Part shown: positions 1 to 10,385 of the stretch, piece by piece
Layout of the letters: every line of letters begins with the position of its first letter
Numbering within the stretch: the stretch's first letter is position 1
Assembly (NCBI GenBank): GCA_050733695.1
Contig: JBOHTO010000148.1
Coordinates: forward strand, 12,732-76,731
Length of the DNA stretch: 64,000 bases
Direction: 5' to 3'
From: JBOHTO01 sp050733695
GTDB lineage: Bacteria > Gemmatimonadota > Gemmatimonadetes > Gemmatimonadales > Gemmatimonadaceae
The notes under the pieces: generated by a model
The model's database searches: none
The model's input: only the letters and a program-made list of their open reading frames with translations
Told to the model about the DNA's origin: nothing
Position numbers and translations under genes: made by a program

Positions 1-631
1 CCGCCATGATGTATATATGTCGCGCCCGACCGAATGCATAGCGCACCTGATGCGAGCATATCAGAACGCCGAAACCGCGGACCTCCTGGAGCCGGATGAT
101 CGCATCGTCCAGCTCCGCCGCGGAGTGCGGATCGAGGCCGGCTGTCGGCTCATCGAGCACGAGTACCGGCGGCCTCAGGGCCAGGGCCCGCGCGAGCGCG
201 GCGCGGCGCTGCTCGGCCCGCCCCAGCTCGGCCGGCGTCGCGTCATCATCGATGCGCAGCCCCACCTCGGATAGCAGACTGCGAGCAGTGTCGCGCGCCT
301 CCCGCGATGTCGCCGTCGTGTGTTCGAGCAGGGGAAGCTCGACGTTCTCAACGACGCTGAGCCGCGAAATAAGCGCCGATCCCTCGAAGACCACTCCGAT
401 GCGGGTGCGCTGGCGCCGCAGTACCGGTTCGGACTCACCCGTCGCGTCGTAGGATTCGCCATCGATCACGATCGTGCCAGCACTGGCGCGCTCCAGACCC
501 AGCACATGCCTGATGAACATCGACTTGCCGGAATGGATCGGGCCCAGAATCACGTGCAGTCCTCCCCATGGCACAATGATACTCACGTCGGAGAGAATCG
601 GGCTCTCCACCGGGCCGCACATCCCGCGCAC
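1..631 (-). CDS. MlaF-like ABC transporter ATP-binding protein (partial at window edge)
   Basis: This is the ATPase of an ABC transporter, probably the MlaF-type partner of the permease immediately upstream, in retrograde phospholipid or other lipid transport at the inner membrane. The reverse-strand translation shows a P-loop (GPIHSGKS), a Walker B region (VLVLDEPTAGLDP) and an H-loop (CSHQ). The C-terminus runs off the left edge. Two key positions are unusual: the Q-loop reads VVFEGSAL, with Glu where MlaF-type ATPases normally have Gln, and the signature is ELGRAEQRR rather than LSGGQ. The start is uncertain. GTG at 631 gives a normal length and lies just downstream of the mlaE stop, and an ATG at 622 is the alternative. 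The family is secure but the lipid substrate is inferred from the neighbour. Confidence 0.8.
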   Translation of the reverse strand, partial: MRGMCGPVESPILSDVSIIVPWGGLHVILGPIHSGKSMFIRHVLGLERASAGTIVIDGESYDATGESEPVLRRQRTRIGVVFEGSALISRLSVVENVELPLLEHTTATSREARDTARSLLSEVGLRIDDDATPAELGRAEQRRAALARALALRPPVLVLDEPTAGLDPHSAAELDDAIIRLQEVRGFGVLICSHQVRYAFGRARHIYIMA

Positions 632-650
632 CTCGAGCGCGACCGCCGCC

Positions 651-1487
651 CTAGGAGGAGAGGCCTGGTATGAAATAGAAGATGCCATTGACAACCGTGT
701 CCGTCGCGAGAACTCCAATGAGGCCCACCACCACTCCGCGCGTGGCCGCCGCCCCGATCGCGCTGAACCGCCGTTCGATACTCAGCCCTGCATCGGCGGC
801 AGCGATACCGAGCACGAAGGCGAACATGACCGACTTCACGAGGCCGAGGAACACATCTGCCACCGAGAACTCGGCGCGATACTGGTTGAGATAGAAGCTC
901 GTACTGTAGTCGAGGAACACGGTGTTCCCGATCCAGCCACCCAGGATGATCAGCCCATCGGCAAGGATGGTGAGAGCAGGGAGCGCGATGAGAAGTGCGG
1001 CGAGCTTCGGTGCAACCAGATACTTGATCGGATCGAGCCCCATTGCGCGGAGCGCGTCTATCTCGGCGTTCGCCGTCATCGACGCCAGCTCTCCTGCTAT
1101 CGCTGCACCGCTGCGCGCGACGACGAGCAGGGCCACGCTGAGCGGCCCGAGCTCCCGTGCGGCGAACCACCCGAGCGCCCGCCCGCTCATCGATTCGGCG
1201 CTGAATGCCGACAGCTCGGAAGCAATCTGGAAGGTCGTGATGAGCCCCACGAGCAGCGAAGCGCTCGCGACGAGCCGGAGCGCACCCACGCCCAGCGCAT
1301 CGAGCTCGCGCTGGACGCCGGCGCTCACGATCGTGCGCGGCGAGAATGCGAGCCAGGCAAGCCAGTATAGGGAGGCCCCGGCCAGCCGTCCGGGGCTGAT
1401 GAACCGGCCGCCGATCACCAGCGTCGATCGCGGCTCCTCGACCGGTGAGTCCGCGGGCGCGACGGACTCGGGCGTCGTCGTTTCCAT
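651..1487 (-). CDS. mlaE: MlaE-family ABC transporter permease
   Basis: Integral inner-membrane permease of the MlaE (DUF140) family, which works with an MlaF ATPase and an MCE-domain substrate-binding protein to move phospholipids between membranes. The protein has several hydrophobic segments and typical family sequence around ELGPLSVALLVVARSGAAIA, followed by ALRAMGLDPIKYLVAPK. The ATG at 1487 gives about 278 residues. A longer frame begins at 1577, but its extra residues are encoded by a dispersed repeat, so the shorter start is preferred. The ATPase follows directly. No MCE protein is visible, and it may lie beyond the left edge. Confidence 0.88.
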   Translation of the reverse strand: METTTPESVAPADSPVEEPRSTLVIGGRFISPGRLAGASLYWLAWLAFSPRTIVSAGVQRELDALGVGALRLVASASLLVGLITTFQIASELSAFSAESMSGRALGWFAARELGPLSVALLVVARSGAAIAGELASMTANAEIDALRAMGLDPIKYLVAPKLAALLIALPALTILADGLIILGGWIGNTVFLDYSTSFYLNQYRAEFSVADVFLGLVKSVMFAFVLGIAAADAGLSIERRFSAIGAAATRGVVVGLIGVLATDTVVNGIFYFIPGLSS

Positions 1488-1533
1488 CAACGACGTGCCA
1501 CTGTCGACGGCGTGTCTCGACGCCCGTCGTGCA

Positions 1534-1618
1534 GGGACTCCCGCTTCCGCGGGAATGACGACCCCAGCCGAGGCCACTCACACATGGATCCGCGCTTCCG
1601 AAGGAATGACGATCCCAG
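1534..1618. repeat. Two copies of a REP-like dispersed repeat
   Basis: Two related units of about 33 bases lie at 1534-1567 and 1586-1618. Both share CGCTTCCG followed by GGAATGACGA and end in CCCAG. The first holds a perfect 6-bp inverted repeat (TCCCGC, loop TTCC, GCGGGA) at 1539-1554, while the second has a degenerate stem. Read on the minus strand this gives the peptide pattern SFPRKRES, a known hallmark of dispersed intergenic repeats that are often mistranslated as protein. The copies sit between the divergent mlaE and small-lipoprotein genes. Confidence 0.7.
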
Positions 1619-1675
1619 TCGACGCCCCTCACCGTGCTTGACGCATGGGCCGCAGGCGCGTAGCGTTGCCCCGCG

Positions 1676-2026
1676 ATGCGACGACCGATGCTGGTACATG
1701 GGCTGGCGCTCCTGGTCGGAGTGACGGGGTGCGGCCAGGGCGGCGCACTTGCCGGCATGAGCGATTCCTCGTTCGTAGCCGCCATGACGGAGCTTCAGCA
1801 GGTCCAGCGCGATCCCGCTCTCGACAGCGCAGGCCGCGCCGCCGCCCGGATCTCCGTCTTGCAAAGACGGGGCCTCACACCGAGCGAGGTCGAACGCGCC
1901 GCCCGCGCTCTCGCGGACGAACCGTCGCGCGCCAGCGAGATCTGGCGCGCAATTGACGAACGCATGAACGCGGCGGACACCAGCCAGGTGGACGACGGGC
2001 TGCGGGGCGACGGCCGCCGCCCATGA
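1676..2026 (+). CDS. Small putative lipoprotein of unknown function
   Basis: A 116-residue protein whose N-terminus (MRRPMLVHGLALLVGVTGCG) looks like a lipoprotein signal peptide with the lipobox Cys at residue 19. The mature part is polar and probably helical, without a motif I recognise. It is divergent from mlaE and converges on the T9SS-tail gene, with a strong hairpin between their ends. The signal peptide and the clean position of the frame support a real gene. No function can be assigned. Confidence 0.6.
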   Translation: MRRPMLVHGLALLVGVTGCGQGGALAGMSDSSFVAAMTELQQVQRDPALDSAGRAAARISVLQRRGLTPSEVERAARALADEPSRASEIWRAIDERMNAADTSQVDDGLRGDGRRP

Positions 2027-2030
2027 CAGC

Positions 2031-2056
2031 GCGCCCCGGACAGGTTGCCGGGGCGC
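2031..2056. terminator. Hairpin between convergent genes
   Basis: A perfect 9-bp inverted repeat (GCGCCCCGG, 8-nt loop, CCGGGGCGC) lies between the convergent ends of the small lipoprotein and the T9SS-tail gene. There is no T-run on either side, so it may be an atypical bidirectional terminator or a transcript-end stabiliser. Confidence 0.5.
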
Positions 2057-2096
2057 TACGTCCTACTCTGATCCGGATTGCGCGTGCAGGGCGCCG

Positions 2097-2564
2097 CTAC
2101 TTGGCGACGATCATCTTGCGCGTGACCACAGCGACACCGTCCACCTCGAGCTGGTAGAGGTAGATGCCCGATGCCACTTCGCGGGAGGTATTGAGATACC
2201 TGCCGTCCCAGTAGGCGGTGTACTGACCGCATGGCAACGCTAGCTCTCGCAGTTCCGCACCTGCTGCACTCGGCGGTGCTCCCTCTCCCTGAAGAATGGG
2301 GACCGCGACAAGCTGGGCGAGCACATTGTAGATGCGGAGCGTGACGCGGTAGATTCGACCCCCATCCTGGCAGGTCGGCTCACCGAGAGCGAACGGTATC
2401 TTCGTCTCCGGGTTGAACGGGTTCGGGTAGTTCTGACCCAGTTCCGCCGCGGCGTCGCGCCGCTCCTCCGGCGCCTGCGTACCGGCCTGCTGGCCGGACG
2501 CAGCCGCCGGAAGGAGCGTGATGAGGGCCAGCACAACTGACAGTGCTGCCCAGGGGTGCTTCAT
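2097..2564 (-). CDS. Secreted protein consisting mainly of a T9SS type A / FlgD-like sorting domain
   Basis: A 155-residue protein with a signal peptide (MKHPWAALSVVLALITLLPA, cleavage near ASG-QQ) followed by a domain resembling the type IX secretion C-terminal tail: NYPNPFNPETKI, then VTLRIYNVLAQLV, YWDGR, SGIYLYQLEV and a final RKMIVAK. In T9SS substrates this tail directs export and cell-surface attachment and follows a large passenger. Here only about 20 residues separate the signal peptide from the tail, so there is no passenger. Two Cys (after GEPT and after ELALP) could form a disulfide. The ATG at 2564 was chosen because it opens the signal peptide. It stands alone behind its own promoter. 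Confidence 0.75.
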   Translation of the reverse strand: MKHPWAALSVVLALITLLPAAASGQQAGTQAPEERRDAAAELGQNYPNPFNPETKIPFALGEPTCQDGGRIYRVTLRIYNVLAQLVAVPILQGEGAPPSAAGAELRELALPCGQYTAYWDGRYLNTSREVASGIYLYQLEVDGVAVVTRKMIVAK

Positions 2565-2642
2565 GGGCTTCTCCGAGCTGACCAGGAATGGACCTTGTGA
2601 CGTGCTCCTGCTACGGGTTGGTACGGCTATATCCTCTCGCCG

Positions 2643-2672
2643 AACATATGAACGCGTACACGGTATTGTCAA
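2643..2672 (-). promoter_or_regulatory. sigma70-like promoter for the T9SS-tail protein
   Basis: On the minus strand a consensus -35 TTGACA (2672-2667) is followed after 18 bases by TATGTT (2648-2643) as -10. Transcription would begin near 2636, giving a leader of about 72 nt before the ATG at 2564, with GGAG a few bases upstream of the start. This is the clearest sigma70-type promoter in the window. Confidence 0.6.
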
Positions 2673-2742
2673 GCAACCGGGTCACAGCGCGCACACAGCG
2701 CCGGCACGCCCGTGGCACGGTTTCCCGATCCGGCCTCGCAGA

Positions 2743-4604
<1,862 letters not shown>

Positions 4605-4620
<16 letters not shown>

Positions 4621-5390
4621 CCCCCCGTCGCCCACACATCGAAGGCGCGCAGCGGCCTTCCGTCTGCGAGGTGTTCGTCGAGGAACTCACGCAGCAGTCG
4701 GGCGTGCGCTCGCGACTCGACATCGGAGAGCCGGATGGAAGGTTCGCCGGCGAGCCAGCCTCTGAGCCGTGCACGCGCCGGCGCTGGCAAGGCTCGTCCC
4801 GCTGCGGGGTGCGCCCTTTTCGAGCGATTCGCGGCGGGAGCGCAGCGCTGACAGACCGCGCCACCGGCGCGATGGCTGAAATGCACTTCGGCCGCGGCGT
4901 CCATCTCCGCGTGACACAGGCTGCACTGATCGAGCGAGGGTGCAAAGCCGAGCTCTCGAACCAGTTGCCAGCTCGCAGCGAGCGCCACCTCCCGGGTAGC
5001 GCCGGGTTCTGCCTGCGCCATGCGATCGAAGCCGGCGACGACGGCGTCGTACAGCGCGGGATTGGAATCATCCCTGACAAAGCGCAGGGCCAGCTCGGCG
5101 AGCAGGGCGGCGGCGGTGAAGCGGCCAAGGTCGCGACCCAGGGCAGGCCGCCCCTCAGACACCTCGAAGGACGAGAGCGTGTTCAGTTCGCGCCCCGCCT
5201 TGACGTAGATATGTGCGACACCGCCCGCGAACAGGTCCAGCGCGCTGCCGAAGCGGTTGCGGGGCCGACGCGCCCCCCTGGCGATGACCGACTGCACCCC
5301 CGCCTCACGCGTGGCAAGGCGAAGGATGCGCGACGACTCCAGATAGTCGGCTGCGTGGAGAACGATGGCTTCCGTGGCCAGCAGGGACAT
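4605..5390 (-). CDS. recO: DNA repair protein RecO
   Basis: RecO acts in the RecFOR pathway, loading RecA on SSB-coated gapped DNA. The 261-residue protein starts with the typical OB-fold sequence (MSLLATEAIVLHAADYLESSRIL) and has FAGGVAHIYVKAGRELNTL further in. A likely zinc site is formed by CSLC (about residue 156) and CQRC (about 178). Its 3' end overlaps the start of selB by about 16 bases, so the two are probably co-translated. Confidence 0.93.
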
Positions 5391-5414
5391 TCACATCCGC
5401 CACCGCGCGGCGCG

Positions 5415-6530
5415 TTACAACTGGATGTCGAAGGCGAGCGAGCCCGAGGGAACACGCCTGATCTCGTTGCCCTCGGGATCGAAGATGATCACGTTGGAAA
5501 GAACGCTCCCGTTCTCGACGCAGTATACCTGGCCGCGACCATCTGCCGTGGCGGCGGAGCATAATGGTGCCGAAGCGTCTTCCTTCGTGAGTGCGAGAAA
5601 GTCCTCACCTGTCACGCGCAGGCCAGCGAACACCATGCGCGAGGCATCGATGGCATAGACGCGCGGGCTGAACGGTTCGAATTGCGTGGGTTCGAACGCC
5701 GTGGCGTAGAAAAGGCCGTCCAGTCCCCCCCTCAGGTTCACGCCGTAGACCCCGGCCGGGAAGGAAAGGGTTTCGAGAATCTCATCCGTCAGGACGTTAG
5801 CGAGCGTAACCGTTGCCGGCCGCCCTGCGAAATCGCCGCTGGCGAACACGAGGACGAAAGGAAAGTTCGCGAACAGTCGCTGCGCTCCGAACACATCGTC
5901 GCCAAGCGAAAGCGTGTCGGCAGCGTCGCCGTCGGGAGAGATGGAAATGATGCGCGACGGTCCCAGGTAGTCGTACGTCGTCCTGCACGACTGGTTGGCG
6001 TCAAGGGAATAGAGCGAACTCGTGCTGACGAGCACGTCCACGGGACACTGTCCCGCGCCATGGAACAGGGTGACGTTGTCAGGGTCCGCACTGGCGGATA
6101 TGTCGACCAGTGCTATGGCCTGACTGTCGCGCAGGGCCACGGCAACGGAACGCTGGGGCGCTCCCGGGAAAAGCGTCAGGACCGGGGTGGCGCCGGCGGG
6201 ATTGCTTCCGGCCGGAAGCTGGAACGTCTCCACCGTCTCCGTGTTGATATCGGCGACAAAGAGCTGGTCGCCCCCGTCGCGACTCGAGGTCGCGAGGATG
6301 GTACCGGAATAGCCTGTGAACACGGCGCCATCGAAGGCATCGCCAAAGCTGATATGCCTGGTCTCGTTGCCACTGTCGGGCACGATGGTTATGCCCTTGT
6401 TGCCGGTTCCGTTGAGTACGAACGCTGTGGCAAATGGCGGCAGCTCGGGAAGTGTGAGCTCGGTGTCGAGGCAGCCCGAGAGAACAAGGACCGCGAGAAA
6501 GGACAGTATGCGGGACAAGGGAAGCTCCAT
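5415..6530 (-). CDS. Putative propeller-like lipoprotein of the B12-uptake operon (BtuG-like candidate)
   Basis: A 371-residue protein with an evident lipoprotein signal (SRILSFLAVLVLSGC, Cys at about residue 18). The mature part has repeated short beta-rich segments typical of YVTN/NHL-type beta-propellers, for example FVLNGTGNKGITIVPDSG, LFVADINTETVETFQLPAG and VYAIDASRMVFAG, with no catalytic motif seen. It is the last gene of the riboswitch-controlled cobalamin operon, 8 bases after the TonB receptor. In Bacteroides, BtuG is a surface lipoprotein propeller that caps BtuB and captures B12 with very high affinity. The same order and architecture here suggest an analogous role, but this is inference from context. 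The ATG at 6530 was chosen because it opens the signal peptide. Confidence 0.7.
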   Translation of the reverse strand: MELPLSRILSFLAVLVLSGCLDTELTLPELPPFATAFVLNGTGNKGITIVPDSGNETRHISFGDAFDGAVFTGYSGTILATSSRDGGDQLFVADINTETVETFQLPAGSNPAGATPVLTLFPGAPQRSVAVALRDSQAIALVDISASADPDNVTLFHGAGQCPVDVLVSTSSLYSLDANQSCRTTYDYLGPSRIISISPDGDAADTLSLGDDVFGAQRLFANFPFVLVFASGDFAGRPATVTLANVLTDEILETLSFPAGVYGVNLRGGLDGLFYATAFEPTQFEPFSPRVYAIDASRMVFAGLRVTGEDFLALTKEDASAPLCSAATADGRGQVYCVENGSVLSNVIIFDPEGNEIRRVPSGSLAFDIQL

Positions 6531-6538
6531 GGTTACGG

Positions 6539-8515
6539 TTACGGGTAGACTACGAGTCCGGCCGTCCAGGTGCGGCCGGGCGAAGGGTAACGGCGCACTG
6601 GCTGCCAGCGCACGTTCGTTGCGTTGCGGATCCCCGCGGTTACAAGCGCATCCGCGCCGAGCAGTGACACGGAACACGATACATCGGCGCTCAGCAGGAC
6701 GACAGGCGGAAGGTCGTTTTCCGGGGCTGACGGCGCGATGCGATACGGCCGGCGCCCCAGCGCGGCGACTTCTGCGGACAGCGCGAAGCGCGCCACGCGC
6801 GCGTCGGCGCGAAGGGTGCCGCTCATCCGGGGAACGTAGGGGGTCGGGATGTGGATGCCGTCCACGAACAGCCTCGTGTCATGGACGGCACCCCATGATT
6901 CGATGGCGAGTCGCGGCCCGCCAAGCCGCAGCACCGCCTCAACACCACGCACGCGCTCGCGCGGTACGTTCCGGGGACTCCAGTCGAACGTGCCCGGGAA
7001 CCAGACGATGGCGTTGTGGGTTCGTCGCTCGAAGATCGACGCGCTGGCGGCGAGCAGTCCGTGCTCGACGCGGACACCCGCTTCGGCGTCCAGCACGACC
7101 CGCTCGGGCCGCACGTCGCGCGCGATCACCCGCTGCGGTGATGCGAAGTACAGATCGTAGAAGGTTGGAGCGCGAAAACCGCGGCCGGCGCGGATGAAAA
7201 GCGTAGCCGCACCAGCTCTCTCCACCCCTATCGAGGGAGACACCCGGATGCCAGCGGTCTGCACGGCGTCGGCGCGTGCATCGATGCGCAGCCGGTAGCG
7301 CCCGCGTTCCCAGTTCCGGGAAGCGGACACGAATCCGCGTGCCCGTTCGGCGGGCACCAGCGAAGTTGCACGAACACGATCGAGTCCCGCACCTGCGCGC
7401 ACGGTCACGCGCCCGATGGCACGGGACACATCCACGTCCACGGAGAGCGACTGCGCATCGTGGTCCATTGCGGGGTTGCGCGGGTCGCGGACGGAGACAT
7501 CGAGCAGCCGCGCACCTGCACTCGCGGCCCACTCGCCCGAGGATGTTCCGATGCGCAGGAGAACTCGACGTGAACGCTGCCGCACGTCGTCGTAGATGCG
7601 CACGTTCATCGGACCAGGGAGGCCTCTGTTCAACGCCGTGCCGAGCGCGACGATGTGCAGGCGCGGAAAGACCGCCGAAAGGACGAGTCCGGCGCGCTGT
7701 TCGTCAGCGTTCACGCGCCGCTCCGTGCTGTCTCCCGCGCCGCTGGTCGCCGTAAACTCGTTCACGAAGGGAAAATTGTTCCGCTCGCTCTGCCAGGACC
7801 CCGCGAGGCGCAGCGACCCGCCCCACGCCTCGAAACGGGCCGCTGCCTCGGCGCCCCTTCGATGAAAGGAACTCGCCGTCAGTGAGATTGCCGAACGATC
7901 TCCCGTATTGAGCGCGAGAACTCCGCCCGACGCACCACCTCCGTAGCTGGCCGCGGCCGCGCCCGGCGACGCGGCCACGCTGCCAAGGGCGATGAGCGGG
8001 ATGTCCGATATGTCCGCAATGCCCGTGGCCGGGTCGGTGAGCGGAAGGCCGTCGAGCGTGACGACAACCTGCTCGGGACGGGACCCCCGCATGGATAACA
8101 CAGTGCCGCCGCGCCCCGAACGCGACGTCACGAAGGGCAGCCGCTGAACCAGGTCGGGGAGCGATGAAGCTCCACGCGCTCGCGCTTCCGCGACGCTTCG
8201 CTCGGCGTGCAGCCGCGCCGGCTGTCGCGCGTCCGTCACAGCGATCGGATCAAGCGACAGAGCTACAGACGTGAGCTGGACGATCACCTCGGGTCCCGCT
8301 ACCACCGCCACGATCGGCCGATATCCCACTCGTCGCGCATGGATGCTGTCGCCGGGCGCGGCGCGCAGTGTGAACCGTCCCGACGCATCGCTGCGCACAT
8401 CCCCGGAGGGCGCCGAGAGCAGCACGGAAGCGACCGGCAATCCTGTGCCCGCCTCGACAACCGTACCGGCCACGATCGCCTGCTGCAGCAGGAGCATCGC
8501 GAGCGTCGCGATCAC
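6539..8515 (-). CDS. btuB: TonB-dependent outer-membrane receptor, probable cobalamin receptor (BtuB-like)
   Basis: An outer-membrane active-transport receptor of 658 residues. After a short hydrophobic start comes a carboxypeptidase-regulatory-like domain (residues ~17-85: VAGTVVEAGTGLPV to ARRVGYRPI), then a TonB-box-like segment (LDPIAVTDARQ), a plug domain (VVTLDGLPLTDPATG), and a 22-strand-type barrel with typical segments such as RAGRGFRAPTFYDLYF. Placement behind a cobalamin riboswitch with btuFCD makes B12 the likely substrate. The GTG start overlaps the btuD stop as GTGA. It ends in VVYP rather than the usual terminal Phe. The family call is firm and the substrate is inferred. Confidence 0.88.
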   Translation of the reverse strand: MIATLAMLLLQQAIVAGTVVEAGTGLPVASVLLSAPSGDVRSDASGRFTLRAAPGDSIHARRVGYRPIVAVVAGPEVIVQLTSVALSLDPIAVTDARQPARLHAERSVAEARARGASSLPDLVQRLPFVTSRSGRGGTVLSMRGSRPEQVVVTLDGLPLTDPATGIADISDIPLIALGSVAASPGAAAASYGGGASGGVLALNTGDRSAISLTASSFHRRGAEAAARFEAWGGSLRLAGSWQSERNNFPFVNEFTATSGAGDSTERRVNADEQRAGLVLSAVFPRLHIVALGTALNRGLPGPMNVRIYDDVRQRSRRVLLRIGTSSGEWAASAGARLLDVSVRDPRNPAMDHDAQSLSVDVDVSRAIGRVTVRAGAGLDRVRATSLVPAERARGFVSASRNWERGRYRLRIDARADAVQTAGIRVSPSIGVERAGAATLFIRAGRGFRAPTFYDLYFASPQRVIARDVRPERVVLDAEAGVRVEHGLLAASASIFERRTHNAIVWFPGTFDWSPRNVPRERVRGVEAVLRLGGPRLAIESWGAVHDTRLFVDGIHIPTPYVPRMSGTLRADARVARFALSAEVAALGRRPYRIAPSAPENDLPPVVLLSADVSCSVSLLGADALVTAGIRNATNVRWQPVRRYPSPGRTWTAGLVVYP

Positions 8516-9312
8516 GGTCGCGCTCCGCCGCGCAGCGCAACGAGCGCCGGAGCGCCCACCGCCGGGTCACGCGTGACGACGACTGGCCAATCGTAAACGC
8601 GCTCGAGGATGTCGCCGCGCATCACCTCGGCCGGCGTTCCCGATGCTGCAACCCGCCCTGCCTGGAGCAGCACGATGCTGGCGGCGAAGCGTGCAACGAG
8701 ATTCAACTGATGGGTCACGAGAAGGACGGCCATGCCTCGTCCAGCCATGCTCGCGAGAAGCTCGAACACGGCCATCTCATGGGCGATGTCCAGGAACACC
8801 GTGGGCTCGTCCAGCACGAGACCCTCCCCGCCCTGCGCGAGTGCGCGCGCGATTCGCACGCGCTGCCATTCGCCCCCCGACAGCTCCGCGGTCGTGCGCT
8901 CGGCCAGGTCGACCACCGACGTGATCTCCATCGCGGTACGCACGGCCAGGGTATCCGAACGTCCTCCACCATCGGTGTCGCTGCCCCAGCGTCCGGCATG
9001 CGGATAGCGGCCGAGGGCCACGTAATGGGCGACCGGGATCGCGAATGCGGGTTCTTCGCGCTGGGTGACGACCGACACGCGCCGCGCGAGTTCCCGCCGC
9101 CCGAGCGATGCCAGCTCCCGGTCGTCGACAGTGATGCGGCCGGCCGCCAGAGCGCACCTGCCGATGAGCGCGCGCACCAGCGTGCTCTTTCCACTCCCGT
9201 TCGGGCCGACAAGCGCCGTGATCCGGCCTCGAGGCGCCGCGAACGATGCGCCGCTCACAGCCTGCAGCAGCGATCGCGGATAGCGTACGGACACGCCTTC
9301 GAAACGCATCAT
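8512..9312 (-). CDS. btuD: Cobalamin ABC transporter ATP-binding protein
   Basis: ATPase of a FecCD/BtuCD-type importer that powers B12 entry across the inner membrane. It shows Walker A GPNGSGKST (about residue 37), the signature LSGGEWQRVRIARAL, Walker B GLVLDEPTVFLD and H-loop VTHQ. Its 266 residues match the family. The start is an ATG at 9312 whose ATGA overlaps the btuC stop, and its own stop overlaps the receptor start. The substrate assignment rests on the upstream cobalamin riboswitch. Confidence 0.9.
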   Translation of the reverse strand: MMRFEGVSVRYPRSLLQAVSGASFAAPRGRITALVGPNGSGKSTLVRALIGRCALAAGRITVDDRELASLGRRELARRVSVVTQREEPAFAIPVAHYVALGRYPHAGRWGSDTDGGGRSDTLAVRTAMEITSVVDLAERTTAELSGGEWQRVRIARALAQGGEGLVLDEPTVFLDIAHEMAVFELLASMAGRGMAVLLVTHQLNLVARFAASIVLLQAGRVAASGTPAEVMRGDILERVYDWPVVVTRDPAVGAPALVALRGGARP

Positions 9313-10385
9313 GTGAGACGTCGCAACTGAAAGAGGAAGAACGGCACCCCGACAAGTGCCGTGACGGCGCCAAGTGGGAGTTCGGCGGGCGATCGCAGCG
9401 TGCGCGCGGCGAGGTCCGCTGCAACGACGAGCGCAGCGCCCGCTACCGCGGATCCCGCAATGAGGAGGCGGTGACTCTGCACGCCTGCAGAGCGCGCCAT
9501 GTGCGGAACCACGAGGCCGACGAAGCCGATGAGTCCGGCGGCGGCGACCGTGGCAGCAGCGATCAGGGAGCTGACAACGAACACGCGACCCGCGGCGCGT
9601 TCGACGTCCAGCCCGAGCGCGGCTGCCGGCTCCTCGCCGAGCGTGAGCACATCGATGTCGCGAGCGAGGGAGAGCAACGCGATGCCACCGGCGGCCGTAT
9701 ACGCCACGAGCCATTGCACCGCGTTCCAGTTCGCCCCGGCCAGCGATCCCATCATCCACCACAGGGCGCCACGCACCGAATCGGGGGCCGCGCCGGCGAG
9801 GACGACCATGATCGCCGCATTCGCGAACGCGCCGACAATCACCCCTGCCATCAGGAGCACACGCGGGTCGGCACGCCAGGCAATCGCGCCGCCCGATTTC
9901 CGTCCGCGTCCGATTCCCCAATCGCCACCGGCCGCGCGGGCCACTCCCAGCGTGACGATCACGGCGGCCATGGCGCCCGCGAAGGCGGCCAGGGGAAGGG
10001 CGGCAGGATGCGTGAGGCCGAGCGCGACGGCGAGGACTGCACCCACCGCAGCTCCGCCCGAGACGCCGAGGAGATAAGGCTCCGCGAGACCGTTCCGGAG
10101 TGAGCCCTGCAGCGCGGCACCGGCCATGCCCAGCCCCGCTCCCACGAGCGCGGCAAGCACCACGCGCGGCAACCTGAGGGACTGCACGATCGCGATCGTC
10201 GACGCATCGCCGCGGGAAATGAGCGCGGCCAGAACGTCCGATACGGGGAGCGATGCGGACCCTAGCGCGAGACCGGCAAGGGCGAGGAGGACGAGAGCGG
10301 CAACCGAGCCTGGCCAGAAGAGCGAACGCGGGCGCGACTGCCTCAAGGAGCGAGCTCCGGATGCAGCAACCGGGCGATCGACCAC
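9309..10385 (-). CDS. btuC: Cobalamin ABC transporter permease, FecCD family
   Basis: A polytopic inner-membrane permease of 358 residues. Family landmarks include RLPRVVLAALVGAGLGMAGAALQ, NGLAEPYLLGVSGGAAVGA and GLIGFVGLVVPHMAR. A hydrophilic segment of roughly 25 residues (GDWGIGRGRKSGG) interrupts the middle and looks like a loop insertion relative to typical BtuC. It overlaps btuF by 43 bases if the upstream ATG is used. A start further in would shorten the charged N-terminus. Confidence 0.9.
   Translation of the reverse strand: MVDRPVAASGARSLRQSRPRSLFWPGSVAALVLLALAGLALGSASLPVSDVLAALISRGDASTIAIVQSLRLPRVVLAALVGAGLGMAGAALQGSLRNGLAEPYLLGVSGGAAVGAVLAVALGLTHPAALPLAAFAGAMAAVIVTLGVARAAGGDWGIGRGRKSGGAIAWRADPRVLLMAGVIVGAFANAAIMVVLAGAAPDSVRGALWWMMGSLAGANWNAVQWLVAYTAAGGIALLSLARDIDVLTLGEEPAAALGLDVERAAGRVFVVSSLIAAATVAAAGLIGFVGLVVPHMARSAGVQSHRLLIAGSAVAGAALVVAADLAARTLRSPAELPLGAVTALVGVPFFLFQLRRLT

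Noticed and set aside
1488..1577. N-terminal extension of MlaE from an upstream start
   Set aside because: The extra residues are encoded by REP-like repeat sequence, and the ATG at 1487 gives a normal-length family member.
6539..8515. Siderophore or heme receptor instead of a cobalamin receptor
   Set aside because: The receptor family alone is ambiguous, but the upstream cobalamin riboswitch and contiguous btuFCD genes favour B12.
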